Source of the DNA: Anaerocolumna aminovalerica
GTDB taxonomy: Bacteria; Bacillota; Clostridia; Lachnospirales; Lachnospiraceae
Direction: 5' to 3'
Assembly: GCF_900115365.1 (NCBI RefSeq)
Contig: NZ_FOWD01000015.1
Coordinates: 1 to 64,000, forward strand
DNA length: 64,000 nt
Numbering within the stretch: the first letter of the stretch is position 1; each line of letters begins with the position of its first letter. A program made the translations under genes and the position numbers. Positions 45,426 to 53,635 of this stretch are shown here, one piece after another. A model generated the notes under the pieces. That model did no database searches and was not told the origin of the DNA. It worked only from the letters and a program-made list of their open reading frames with translations.

Positions 45426-46118
45426 ATGATTGAAGCGCGTGAGCCGATAATTGTAGAGTTTCCTTTGAGGGGAGAATGGCTCTCTCCTAACACTCCAGGG
45501 ACAACAATTCCTAGCCACGGAACAGACCAGTTAGGAACAAGATATGCTTATGACTTTATACAAGTGGATTGGAAAAGAACGGGCTGGCCCGCCTATGGCG
45601 TTAGCCTGCTGCAATATCTTCTTTTTGGGGTTTCCTTAAATGACTATTATTGTTGGGGCCAAGATGTATATGCACCTTGCGATGGGATTGTTATCCAGGC
45701 AGAGGATGGTTATGAAGAACGAGCACGAACGAATTTGTTTTCAGATATATCTAATGCTTATAAAAACGCTCATTATTTCGATCCCAAAAAAGACGACGTA
45801 CAATCAGTTGCAGGCAACTATATTATTATGAAATGTAACGACAATGTATATGCCGCCTGCGTCCATCTTCAAACAGGGTCTATTCAGGTTACAGTTGGTC
45901 AGGATGTAAAAAAAGGTGAAGTTATTGGCAGAGTCGGTCATTCCGGTAATTCCTTTGCTCCACATTTGCATTTTCAACTTATGGACAGCAGCGACATAGC
46001 TACTGCAAACGGATTGCCTTGTGCTTTTGAACAATATGAAGTATTCCAAGATGGAGAATGGAAAAAAGTAGTTAATGCTATTCCCACAAATAAAGATAGG
46101 ATAAGATTTGGTTCCTAA
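45426..46118 (+). CDS. M23 family metallopeptidase
   Basis: A 230-residue protein. The LytM-type zinc site is present: the first His/Asp pair in SHGTDQLGTRYAYDF and the HLHF motif in SGNSFAPHLHFQLMD, with GQDVKKGEVIGRVGHSG before it. There is no signal peptide or membrane helix, which is unusual for a peptidoglycan endopeptidase, so it may act on cytoplasmic substrates or leave by another route. Large inserts (VDWKRTGWPAYGVSLLQYLLFG) set it apart from LytM. The neighbours are a TetR gene and a terminator. Confidence 0.8.
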   Translation: MIEAREPIIVEFPLRGEWLSPNTPGTTIPSHGTDQLGTRYAYDFIQVDWKRTGWPAYGVSLLQYLLFGVSLNDYYCWGQDVYAPCDGIVIQAEDGYEERARTNLFSDISNAYKNAHYFDPKKDDVQSVAGNYIIMKCNDNVYAACVHLQTGSIQVTVGQDVKKGEVIGRVGHSGNSFAPHLHFQLMDSSDIATANGLPCAFEQYEVFQDGEWKKVVNAIPTNKDRIRFGS

Positions 46119-46163
46119 TCTATAAGAGGCTATTAAGCTGATAGTTTTGACTATAGAAAAAGA

Positions 46164-46196
46164 GAATACAAAAACTTAATGATAGTTTTTGTATTC
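46164..46196. terminator. Bidirectional terminator
   Basis: GAATACAAAAAC pairs perfectly with GTTTTTGTATTC between convergent genes; A and T runs lie within the arms and flanks. Confidence 0.75.
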
Positions 46197-46245
46197 CCAA
46201 AAGATATGTAATAAATAAGCATGTATTCTTATATTTTGTTAACCA

Positions 46246-47043
46246 TTAGTTAGCTTCTACTCCATACACTTCAATTTGAGTTAAAGCTGGGAATGGAGAA
46301 GGGTCATCTGCCTTAATCAGATTGTTTAACAGTAACCATTCTATCTCTTTTTCTTCCATGTTTAGTATATGCGGCTTATAACTTTTCTCTAATTGCCATT
46401 TTATACCAGTACCGTCTGAAAAAGTTAGATTCACTTCTTTCCACCAATTATCATGTGGAAAATCAGCTCTCGTGTATAATACTATTTTATTTATTTTTAC
46501 TCTGCGTCCGAATTCGAGTTTAAGTTCGGCATCATCCTGTCTGTTAATGCCCCAGGATTGATAAGGCCATTTACCATGGGAACGATTTTCTCTTACACCA
46601 TCAATTGCATTTCTGGCAGCAAATACGGACTCATCCCGGGTTTCTACGTTGGCAGTAGCATGAGGATAACAGCCAGTATCACCATGTTGATCAAATACAT
46701 TCAAGGCAAGATTCTTATAATTACCTATCTCTTCATTGGCAGCTAATCGAGCTGACAGTAAGTGGATATTTCCAGAGAAGGAGTTTGGAGAATAAGATAT
46801 TTTCTTTTCTTCGAAAGGAATATGGTATATCAGTTCGTTCTTTGTTATATATACAAAGGAGGAAGTCATTGCGTCATCTAGTTGTACCATAAGATGGATA
46901 TCTTTTTCCGTACTTGTTAATATAATTTTATCTCCAGGTTTATATTCTTCTTCGTAAACAAGCATTACTTCATCTTCAGCGGAATGTTCGGCTAATATTT
47001 TTCCTTGTTCATTGATAATTTTTAATGATAGTACCGGCATCAT
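46246..47043 (-). CDS. Intracellular discoidin-like (F5/8 type C) carbohydrate-binding protein
   Basis: A 265-residue protein without signal peptide. The C-terminal 130 residues look like a galactose-binding/discoidin domain: NVETRDESVFAARNAIDG, SWGINRQDDAELKLEFGRRVKINKIVLYTRADFPHDNWWKEVNLTFSDG, and the closing ALTQIEVYG. The N-terminal 110 residues are beta-rich and of no family I recognise. It is transcribed on the same strand as kduD and kduI, about 190 bp after kduD behind a terminator. A cytoplasmic sugar-binding or lyase-like role in uronate metabolism is possible; function unknown. Confidence 0.6.
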   Translation of the reverse strand: MMPVLSLKIINEQGKILAEHSAEDEVMLVYEEEYKPGDKIILTSTEKDIHLMVQLDDAMTSSFVYITKNELIYHIPFEEKKISYSPNSFSGNIHLLSARLAANEEIGNYKNLALNVFDQHGDTGCYPHATANVETRDESVFAARNAIDGVRENRSHGKWPYQSWGINRQDDAELKLEFGRRVKINKIVLYTRADFPHDNWWKEVNLTFSDGTGIKWQLEKSYKPHILNMEEKEIEWLLLNNLIKADDPSPFPALTQIEVYGVEAN

Positions 47044-47183
47044 AAACCTCCATTTTATTATTTAATATTGGATATGTGATAATGATTAATATGTTTATTA
47101 ACCTAATCTAAATGTTTTTATTAATATTAACTGTTTGCATTTATTCTGCGTACCCTCAATCTGGTAATTTACATTTTATGAAG

Positions 47184-47217
47184 TAAAACAGCAGAACTTA
47201 TATAATCTGCTGTTTTA
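47184..47217 (-). terminator. Terminator of the kduI-kduD operon
   Basis: TAAAACAGCAGA and TCTGCTGTTTTA form a perfect 12-bp stem 13 bp past the kduD stop, with the terminal T run inside the arm. Confidence 0.8.
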
Positions 47218-47229
47218 CAAAGGGTATAT

Positions 47230-48018
47230 TTATTTAGGTTGTTTACCTATATAAGCAAGAATACCGCCATCTACATATAAGATATGACCATTTACAAAAT
47301 CAGAAGCATCGGATGCAAGGAAGACAGAAGGCCCTACTAAATCTTCAGTTTTTCCCCATCTAGCAGCAGGTGTTTTGGATATGATAAAATTGTTGAAAGG
47401 ATGTCCGTCTTCTCTAAGAGGAGCAGTCTGTGGTGTTTCGATATATCCAGGTCCTATACCATTACATTGAATATTGTATTCACCATATTCAGATGCAATA
47501 TTCTTTGTCAGCATCTTAAGTCCGCCCTTAGCAGCTGCATAAGCAGATACAGTTTCACGTCCTAATTCACTCATCATGGAACAAATATTAATTATTTTTC
47601 CATGTCCTTTTTTAATCATGCCAGGAATTACAGCTTTTGATACGATGAATGGAGCATTTAAGTCTACGTCGATTACTTGTCTGAATTCCTCTGCTTTCAT
47701 TTCAATCATTGGAATACGTTTGATAATACCAGCGTTATTAACAAGGATATCGATTACGCCTACTTCTTTTTCTATTTTCTGAACCATTTCATTCACTTGA
47801 TCTTCATTTGTAACATCACATACATAACCGTAAGCTTTAATGCCTAGATTCTTATATGCTTCCAGACCTTGCTCAACAAGCTCTTCTTTAATATCGTTAA
47901 AACAAATGGTTGCTCCGGCTTCTGCGTATCCACGTGCAATAGCAAAGCCAATTCCATAAGAAGCACCTGTTACTAATGCTACTTTACCTTCTAAAGAAAA
48001 ACTATTCATAATACTCAT
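47230..48018 (-). CDS. kduD: 2-dehydro-3-deoxy-D-gluconate 5-dehydrogenase (KduD-type SDR)
   Basis: A 262-residue classical short-chain dehydrogenase: cofactor motif TGASYGIGFAIARG (about residues 15-28), NNAG at about 92, the catalytic Ser in NICSMMSELG and YAAAKGG with the Tyr/Lys pair (about 158-162), and PGYIETPQTAPLRED. In the uronate pathway it reduces 5-keto-4-deoxyuronate-derived DKII to 2-keto-3-deoxygluconate. Its position 55 bp after kduI and in a locus with GH88 supports this role over gluconate 5-dehydrogenase (IdnO), which it also resembles. AGGAGG precedes the ATG. Confidence 0.9.
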   Translation of the reverse strand: MSIMNSFSLEGKVALVTGASYGIGFAIARGYAEAGATICFNDIKEELVEQGLEAYKNLGIKAYGYVCDVTNEDQVNEMVQKIEKEVGVIDILVNNAGIIKRIPMIEMKAEEFRQVIDVDLNAPFIVSKAVIPGMIKKGHGKIINICSMMSELGRETVSAYAAAKGGLKMLTKNIASEYGEYNIQCNGIGPGYIETPQTAPLREDGHPFNNFIISKTPAARWGKTEDLVGPSVFLASDASDFVNGHILYVDGGILAYIGKQPK

Positions 48019-48073
48019 TTGATTTTCCTCCTATATAATAAATCTTAGACTTAATTCTTCACCATGCTATAAA

Positions 48074-48901
48074 TTATTTAATATCGGACATAGCAGCTCC
48101 GTCCATATCATCAAAATCTTGATTTTCTCCTACCATACCCCATATAAAGGTATATGCTTGTGTACCGGATCCTGAATGAATAGACCAGCTTGGAGAAATA
48201 ACTGCTTCTTCATTTCTCATAACAATATGTCTGGTTTCATTTGGTTCACCCATGTAATGGAATACCAATGCATCTTCTGGCATTTCAAAATATAAGTATA
48301 CTTCCATTCTTCTGTCATGTGTGTGGCAAGGCATGGTATTCCATACACTACCAGGTTTTAAACTAGTCATGCCCATAACTAACTGACAGCTTTCTACCTG
48401 TCCCGGAAGAATATATTTTCTAATTGTTCTATGGTTAGAGGATTCTAAAGATCCTAATTCCACAAAAGCGCAATCCTCTGGTTTAATTAATACTGTAGGA
48501 TATGTCTTATGAGCTGGTGCACTGTTGATGTAGAATTTTGCAGGATTACTTGTATCTGCACTGTTAAACACAATATCTTTTGAACCCATTCCAATATAAA
48601 TACCATATTTATTTTCTAACTCATAAACAGTTCCATCTATTGTAACGGTACCTTTTCCACCAATGTTGATAATACCCATTTCTCTTCTTTGTAAGAAATA
48701 TTCTGCTCTTATTTCTTCTCCAGCGGTTAATGTTAATGGTGATAGTGGAACAGCAGCTCCCGTTATGATACGGTCAATATGGCTGTATACTAACTTAATT
48801 TCATTTGGTACAAAAAGATTTTGAATTAAAAATTCTTCTCTTAGTCTCTCTGTGGTGTAATGTTTTACATCTTTTGGTGATGACGCTGTTCTGATTTCCA
48901 T
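48074..48901 (-). CDS. kduI: 5-keto-4-deoxyuronate isomerase
   Basis: A 275-residue cupin isomerase of full length. Motifs: MEIRTASSPKDVKHYTTERLREEFL at the start, RREMGIINIGGKGTVTIDG, and the zinc site NTMPCHTHDRRMEVYLYFEM (His-x-His, Glu). It converts 4-deoxy-L-threo-5-hexulose uronate, the GH88 product, to 3-deoxy-D-glycero-2,5-hexodiulosonate for KduD. AGGAGG lies seven bases before the ATG. Genes for KDG kinase and aldolase are not in the window. Confidence 0.97.
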   Translation of the reverse strand: MEIRTASSPKDVKHYTTERLREEFLIQNLFVPNEIKLVYSHIDRIITGAAVPLSPLTLTAGEEIRAEYFLQRREMGIINIGGKGTVTIDGTVYELENKYGIYIGMGSKDIVFNSADTSNPAKFYINSAPAHKTYPTVLIKPEDCAFVELGSLESSNHRTIRKYILPGQVESCQLVMGMTSLKPGSVWNTMPCHTHDRRMEVYLYFEMPEDALVFHYMGEPNETRHIVMRNEEAVISPSWSIHSGSGTQAYTFIWGMVGENQDFDDMDGAAMSDIK

Positions 48902-49353
48902 TTTTTATTTCCTCCTTTTAGGATGTACATAAAGTTATTTTAGTTTATGGTATCATTATAACATACGGTTTTTTCTGATTCTTGTCATTTATTGATTGAA
49001 AATATGCAAATATTGAACTAGATTGTTATGTATTAGAATTATTGCAATATTCTATATAGCATATAATCTGAAAATAATTTAATATGAAAGGATAGAACCA
49101 TAAATTAACTATAAATGGTACTAATATCTAATAAAAAGAGTGTAGAAGTTTAATTTTATGGGATGCAATATGAATGGAATTTCATAAAGCTGGGCTGCAA
49201 GTATTAGATATTTGTCTATGTAAGAGATAAAACTTGCTTAAACACACATATAACAGCGCACTGGAAAATTAAGTTTACTATTTACAGTAAATTTACTATA
49301 ATAGATTTTGATATATTAACAAAATAATGACTGTTTATATGAGGTGTTTAAAT
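48902..49353. other. 450-bp divergent intergenic region
   Basis: It holds the kduI promoter side (a TATAAT on the minus strand near 48956-48961, with no convincing -35 box, so it may need an activator) and, for the plus-strand gene, TTTACT-ATTTAC-AGTAAA (49273-49290) followed by TATAAT near 49300. No gene, hairpin or repeat is seen in between. Confidence 0.4.
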
Positions 49354-49956
49354 ATGAATGCTATTATTAAAGATATAGGGGAATTTATCTTTGTTGAAAA
49401 TAGTCCTGAAAAAGCGGATGGGATTATGGTTGTTGGTGGTTCCCACCCTGAATTGGGAGAAAAAGCAGCAGAGCTTTGGAAAAATGGATATGCTCCTTAT
49501 ATATTTATTGGTGGTGGAGTTAGTATAAAATCAGGATCATTTCCGGGTCCAAGATCCAAGGCAGATGTTTATAATAAATCCTATGAAACAGAATATGATT
49601 TCTTTTCTGATGTGCTTTTAATAAATGGTGTTCCTCAGAGTGTTATATTAGGTGAAAACCGTTCATCCTATACACGTGAAAATGCTCTGTTTGCAAAAGA
49701 GGTTGCAGAAGAAAATCATATTTGTTTAAAAAAAGTGTTATTGATATGCAAAGCCTTTCATGCAAGAAGGTGCCTGATGTTTTATCAAGCTGCATTTCCT
49801 GAAGTGGAATTTCTTTTAACACCGGTTAGTGGATATAATATCTCAAAAGACAACTGGTATCTTACTGAATATGGTGTAAAGCGTGTGCTGGGTGAATTGA
49901 AAAGGTGCGGCGACCAAATTAACTATGACGATATAAATAATTACATAAATGCTTAA
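49354..49956 (+). CDS. YdcF-family protein (DUF218)
   Basis: A protein of about 200 residues of the DUF218/YdcF family: ADGIMVVGGSHPELGEKAAELWKNGYAPYIFIGGG, then GENRSSYTRENALFAKEVAEENH, KVLLICKAFHARRCLMFYQAAFP. The Rossmann-like fold is seen in E. coli YdcF (SAM-binding reported) and in SanA-type envelope proteins. No membrane segment here. ATG 49354 is preferred because GAGGTG lies eight bases upstream. It is monocistronic, between promoter and terminator, and not clearly linked to either carbohydrate locus. Confidence 0.85.
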   Translation: MNAIIKDIGEFIFVENSPEKADGIMVVGGSHPELGEKAAELWKNGYAPYIFIGGGVSIKSGSFPGPRSKADVYNKSYETEYDFFSDVLLINGVPQSVILGENRSSYTRENALFAKEVAEENHICLKKVLLICKAFHARRCLMFYQAAFPEVEFLLTPVSGYNISKDNWYLTEYGVKRVLGELKRCGDQINYDDINNYINA

Positions 49957-49981
49957 TGAGTTTAAGCTATAGAAAAGCAGA

Positions 49982-50024
49982 AGAGAGTATTAACAATGTT
50001 ATAAAGTTAATACTCTCTTTTTTG
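49982..50024 (+). terminator. Terminator after the YdcF-like gene
   Basis: AGAGAGTATTAAC pairs perfectly with GTTAATACTCTCT, followed by TTTTTTG. Confidence 0.85.
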
Positions 50025-50227
50025 TTATGTTAATTTGATTTTTAAAACAAAATATCATTAATATAATGATTTGTGATATTTTCTAACATACATATATATT
50101 TTCATAGCTGGAAATCACTTTTTTATCATATTAATTAAATCAACAGCCATTTTTTGATGTTGTTTAGCTGTATTGTACATGGAAAGGAAGATAATAATGA
50201 AATTTTATTTCAAGAATTACAAAAACT

Positions 50228-50265
50228 ATTGACAAAAAGTTTCTCAAGCTGTACTATATGTACAT
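50228..50265 (+). promoter_or_regulatory. Promoter of the dipeptide-type ABC transporter operon
   Basis: TTGACA (50228-50233) -17 bp- TACTAT (50251-50256), with the 10-bp palindrome TATGTACATA just after the -10 box as a possible operator. Upstream, ATG 50197 behind GGAAAGGAAG could encode an 11-residue peptide ending at the -35 box, probably fortuitous. The rest of 50025-50369 is AT-rich and empty. Confidence 0.55.
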
Positions 50266-50369
50266 AGACAAAATTTGGTTCAAATACATGATAAAAAGAT
50301 ATTGCGAAAGAAAATAAGGGTAAATATAAAAGAATGAACCAGATTTTAATTATCGGAAGGAGTGCCAAT

Positions 50370-51347
50370 ATGCTAAAGAAAATAGGAATTTCAGTATTAA
50401 CAGTTCTAATAGCCTTAGTGGTAATGTTTTTAGTTATTCAATTCATGCCGGGAGATCCGGTGGATATCATGGCCAATGATATAATGAAAAAAGAGAATAT
50501 ACAATATGACATTGCATATGAAAGAGCCAAGGCTATACTTAATTTTGATCCGGACAAACCGATTCTGGAGCGTTTTATTGATTATTCCCATGGGATCATT
50601 ACTGGAAATTTGGGAAACAGCATGGCCTACAAAAAAAGTGTGATTAGCATTATACGAGAGGCTTTGCCCTGGACACTTCTTGTTGCATCTTTATCTTTAT
50701 TTCTTTCGTTCTCAGTGGGAATTCTACTGGGAATATTTATAGCATGGAAGAGAAAAAAGGTTCTAAATTCAGCCTTGATAATATACCAATCTATTCTTGG
50801 AGCAATACCGAATTACGTTGTGGCTTATTTGCTGGTATTTTTATTTTCTGTCACTTTGGGCTGGCTTCCGGCCAGAGGGGCATACAGTACATCAACAACG
50901 GTGGGCTTTAATTTCCCTTTTATCCTGGATGTATTAAGACATGCGGTGCTTCCGGTACTGGCATTCTTTCTTACAACAGTATCCGGATGGATTTTATCCA
51001 TGAAAGCGAATTCATTAAGTATTCTTGGAGAAGACTATATCACTTATGCACAGGTAAGAGGTCTTTCCAACAGGAGAATTCTGCTAAGCTATCTCAGCAA
51101 GAATGCAATACTTCCAATGATAACCAACTTAGCTATCAGCTTTGGTTTACTGTTTGGAGGCTCACCTTTAATTGAAAATCTATTTTTGTATCCAGGAGTA
51201 GGATATTTCTTAAATAATGCAATTGCAAAACGGGATTATACATTAATGCAAGGAATGTTCTTTGTCATTATTATCATGGTGGTAGCATCCAGCCTAATCG
51301 CAGAGATCCTTAACAAATATTTAAACCCAAGACTTAGAGAAAGTTAA
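50370..51347 (+). CDS. Dipeptide/oligosaccharide ABC transporter permease (DppB/OppB type)
   Basis: A protein of about 325 residues with six transmembrane helices. It opens KKIGISVLTVLIALVVMFLVIQFMPGDPVD (the family GDP motif) and has the EAA loop YITYAQVRGLSNRRILLSYLSKNA (about 215-240). The upstream start 50334 is possible, but AAGGAG eight bases before ATG 50370 favours the shorter form. It is the first gene of a transporter set with 51655, 52622, 53626 and 55780. Such transporters carry peptides, but in many anaerobes also oligosaccharides such as cellobiose or chitobiose. Confidence 0.93.
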   Translation: MLKKIGISVLTVLIALVVMFLVIQFMPGDPVDIMANDIMKKENIQYDIAYERAKAILNFDPDKPILERFIDYSHGIITGNLGNSMAYKKSVISIIREALPWTLLVASLSLFLSFSVGILLGIFIAWKRKKVLNSALIIYQSILGAIPNYVVAYLLVFLFSVTLGWLPARGAYSTSTTVGFNFPFILDVLRHAVLPVLAFFLTTVSGWILSMKANSLSILGEDYITYAQVRGLSNRRILLSYLSKNAILPMITNLAISFGLLFGGSPLIENLFLYPGVGYFLNNAIAKRDYTLMQGMFFVIIIMVVASSLIAEILNKYLNPRLRES

Positions 51348-51435
51348 ATCCTAACTTAATCCCGGCATAATTTAATTTTTAAAAAGGGATATGGTGAAAT
51401 GAGGAAGAGCAAATACCCCAGGACCTTTTGATATA

Positions 51436-51650
51436 AGAAGTGTGAAGGAAAAGCACTTCACACTTGAAGAACTCCCACATAAGAATCCATTGGAATTCTC
51501 ATGTAGAACTTCTTCGTCTATTATTTGTGATGTCGCAAAGTGACATCATGTCGGGAAGGTTGAAAGAAAATATACATAAGAAAGGATGCCACGAAATCCT
51601 TCTTTCAACCCATCTACTAGTGGCAGTATCATATCTGGAAACAGATATGA
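51436..51650 (+). repeat. Hairpin-rich intergenic repeat, copy B
   Basis: The same order as copy A: GTGTGAAG/CTTCACAC (51440-51463); GAAGAA...TTCTTC (51466-51515) enclosing a weaker ACATAAGAAT/ATTCTCATGT; GATGTCGC-AAA-GTGACATC (51529-51547); GGTTGAAAG/CTTTCAACC (51558-51610) with AAGGAT/ATCCTT inside; CATATCTG/CAGATATG (51630-51649). Two stem positions differ from A by compensating changes, and a G-C pair became G-T. It fills the gap between the two permease genes and touches the start of the second. An open frame (51464-51664) runs through it, but it is probably incidental. Confidence 0.6.
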
Positions 51651-51654
51651 ATGT

Positions 51655-52551
51655 ATGGATATAGAAATGAAAAAAGGTGAGAAAAGTTATAAATTTAAAA
51701 ATTCCGGTGGAATAAAAGAAATTCTCATAACCATCTGGAACAATAAGATGTCAAGAATAGGATTGATCATATTACTTGTTTTCCTTGGAATTGCAATGAT
51801 TGGGCCTATTTTACTGGAAGAACCGAAAGCGGATTACCTTCAAAGGCTTAAACCGCCCTCCAGAGAGCATATACTGGGTACGGATTATTCCGGAAAGGAT
51901 ACACTGGTTCAATTAATATTAGGCTCCAAAGATGTACTGTTAGTGGCATTCTGGGCAGGTGTAATATCTATCTTTATTGCTTGTACTATTGGTATCCTGT
52001 CCGGACTGTTGGGGGGAAAGCTTGATGCCATTCTTATGATGATAGCGAATATAGTTGTAACCATACCAAGCTTCCCGGTAACCATGATATTGTCAATGAT
52101 AATAAAAATTGATAATGAATTCATGTTTGGTTTATTACTTAGTCTATGGTCCTGGGCTGGACTTGCAAAAGCAATCAGAACCCAGGTCTTAACAATCAAG
52201 CATAAGGAGTTTATCGAGGCCAGCAAAATTCTTGGATTACGAAAAATTGATATTATCATCAACGACATTATACCCAATATTATTTCTTTCATAGCTGTAA
52301 ATTTTATTGTAATTATGAAAGATGCAATTATGGCCAGTGTTGGACTGATGTATTTAGGATTAGTGCCTTTTCAGGGAAATCATTGGGGCATGATGATACA
52401 GTTGTCACTGACAGCAACCGGAGCGTTGATGGGATCTGGAACCATAGCTTATTTCCTGGCTCCGGTACTTGGAATCGTGTTTTTCCAATTGGGATGTTTC
52501 TTATTTGCGTCCGGTTTGGATGAGGCACTTAATCCAAGGTTAAGAGTATAA
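51655..52551 (+). CDS. Dipeptide/oligosaccharide ABC transporter permease (DppC/OppC type)
   Basis: A protein of about 298 residues. The N-terminal cytoplasmic stretch is followed by a first helix (LIILLVFLGIAMIGPILL), the DppC-type segment LKPPSREHILGTDYSGKDTLVQLILGSKDVL, and the EAA loop KEFIEASKILGLRKIDIIINDIIPNI (about 180-205). The frame is open to 51586, but that part lies inside repeat B and the repeat's sequence, so ATG 51655 (or 51667) is preferred; neither has a strong ribosome site. Translation may depend on the repeat's structure. Confidence 0.9.
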   Translation: MDIEMKKGEKSYKFKNSGGIKEILITIWNNKMSRIGLIILLVFLGIAMIGPILLEEPKADYLQRLKPPSREHILGTDYSGKDTLVQLILGSKDVLLVAFWAGVISIFIACTIGILSGLLGGKLDAILMMIANIVVTIPSFPVTMILSMIIKIDNEFMFGLLLSLWSWAGLAKAIRTQVLTIKHKEFIEASKILGLRKIDIIINDIIPNIISFIAVNFIVIMKDAIMASVGLMYLGLVPFQGNHWGMMIQLSLTATGALMGSGTIAYFLAPVLGIVFFQLGCFLFASGLDEALNPRLRV

Positions 52552-52621
52552 ATTCCGTACAAACAAAAGCCAGGAAATAGAAGAAGCGGCATTATCTGAG
52601 ATATATAGAAAGGAATAAATT

Positions 52622-53635
52622 ATGGATCCAATCTTAGAAATTAAGAACTTATGTATTGATTTTAAAACTAACCGGGGGATAATCCGGGCCTGCGATGATG
52701 TTACAGTTAACTTCAACAGAGGAGATATCATAGGTATTATCGGAGAAAGCGGTAGTGGAAAAACTACCCTTGCCTCCGGTATTTTAAAAACCGTACGGGC
52801 ACCTGGCAGGATTGCCAGCGGTGAAATACTTTATCATACCCCAAATGGTGAGACAATAGATTTGCTGAAACTATCCGAACATGAATATGCGAAGCACCGT
52901 TGGACCAATATTACCACTGTATTTCAGGCGGCTCAGAATGTATTAAACCCCACCTTAAAGATAAAAGAACATTTTATAGAAACTGCCATGGCTCATGATA
53001 CGGATAAGAAATTTACAAAGAAACAGATACTGGAGAAGGCAGCTATGCTGCTGTCACAGGTGAGACTGGAGGAAAGAATTTTAAACAGTTATCCTCATCA
53101 ATTATCAGGAGGAATGAAGCAGAGGACAATCATTGCTTTAAGCTTGTTATTGGAACCGGATATGATAATTCTGGATGAACCAACCACAGCCCTGGATGTT
53201 ATTACTCAATGGTATATTATTGATATTTTGAGAAAAATCCATGAGGAGACAGGGATTACCATGATTTTCATGACACATGACGTTTCTATTATAGGATCGG
53301 TGGTGGACCGGATCGGAGTCATGTACTGCGGACAGATGGTGGAGTATGGTAAGGTGGAAGATGTATTTCTTAAACCGTCCCATTCCTATACCTATGGATT
53401 GATGAATGCCGTTCCATCTTTAAAGGATGATATTACAAAGCGTAAAGCTATTGCCGGTTATCCGCCTAATCTATTGGAACTGCCAAAAGGATGCAGATTT
53501 GGTCCAAGATGTTTTTTAAGTAAGGAAGGGTTATGCCAATCAGAAGAGATAAACATTACAGACATGGTAGATGTGGGTAACGAACAGCTTACACTATGCC
53601 CTCATTGGAAGAAGGTGAAAGAACAATGTCATTGA
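52622..53635 (+). CDS. Dipeptide-type ABC transporter ATPase (DppD/OppD)
   Basis: A 337-residue ATPase: Walker A IGESGSGKTTLA, Q-loop VFQAAQNVLNP, signature LSGGMKQRTIIALSL, Walker B MIILDEPTTALD, switch MTHDVS. The C-terminal OppD-type iron-sulfur-like Cys motif is present (GCRFGPRCFLSKEGLCQSEE...LCPHW). The gene overlaps the second ATPase by 10 bp. AAAGGAAT precedes the ATG. Confidence 0.96.
   Translation: MDPILEIKNLCIDFKTNRGIIRACDDVTVNFNRGDIIGIIGESGSGKTTLASGILKTVRAPGRIASGEILYHTPNGETIDLLKLSEHEYAKHRWTNITTVFQAAQNVLNPTLKIKEHFIETAMAHDTDKKFTKKQILEKAAMLLSQVRLEERILNSYPHQLSGGMKQRTIIALSLLLEPDMIILDEPTTALDVITQWYIIDILRKIHEETGITMIFMTHDVSIIGSVVDRIGVMYCGQMVEYGKVEDVFLKPSHSYTYGLMNAVPSLKDDITKRKAIAGYPPNLLELPKGCRFGPRCFLSKEGLCQSEEINITDMVDVGNEQLTLCPHWKKVKEQCH

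Noticed and set aside
50197-50232. 11-codon ORF with ribosome site upstream of the dipeptide transporter operon
   Set aside because: It overlaps the -35 box of the best promoter, so it would not be on the operon transcript. No attenuator structure is associated.
51464-51664. ORF of 66 codons through repeat B, with a similar open frame in copy A
   Set aside because: Copy A has no start codon for most of this frame, the residues changed follow the paired stem positions, and no ribosome site is present. Structure explains the similarity better than coding.
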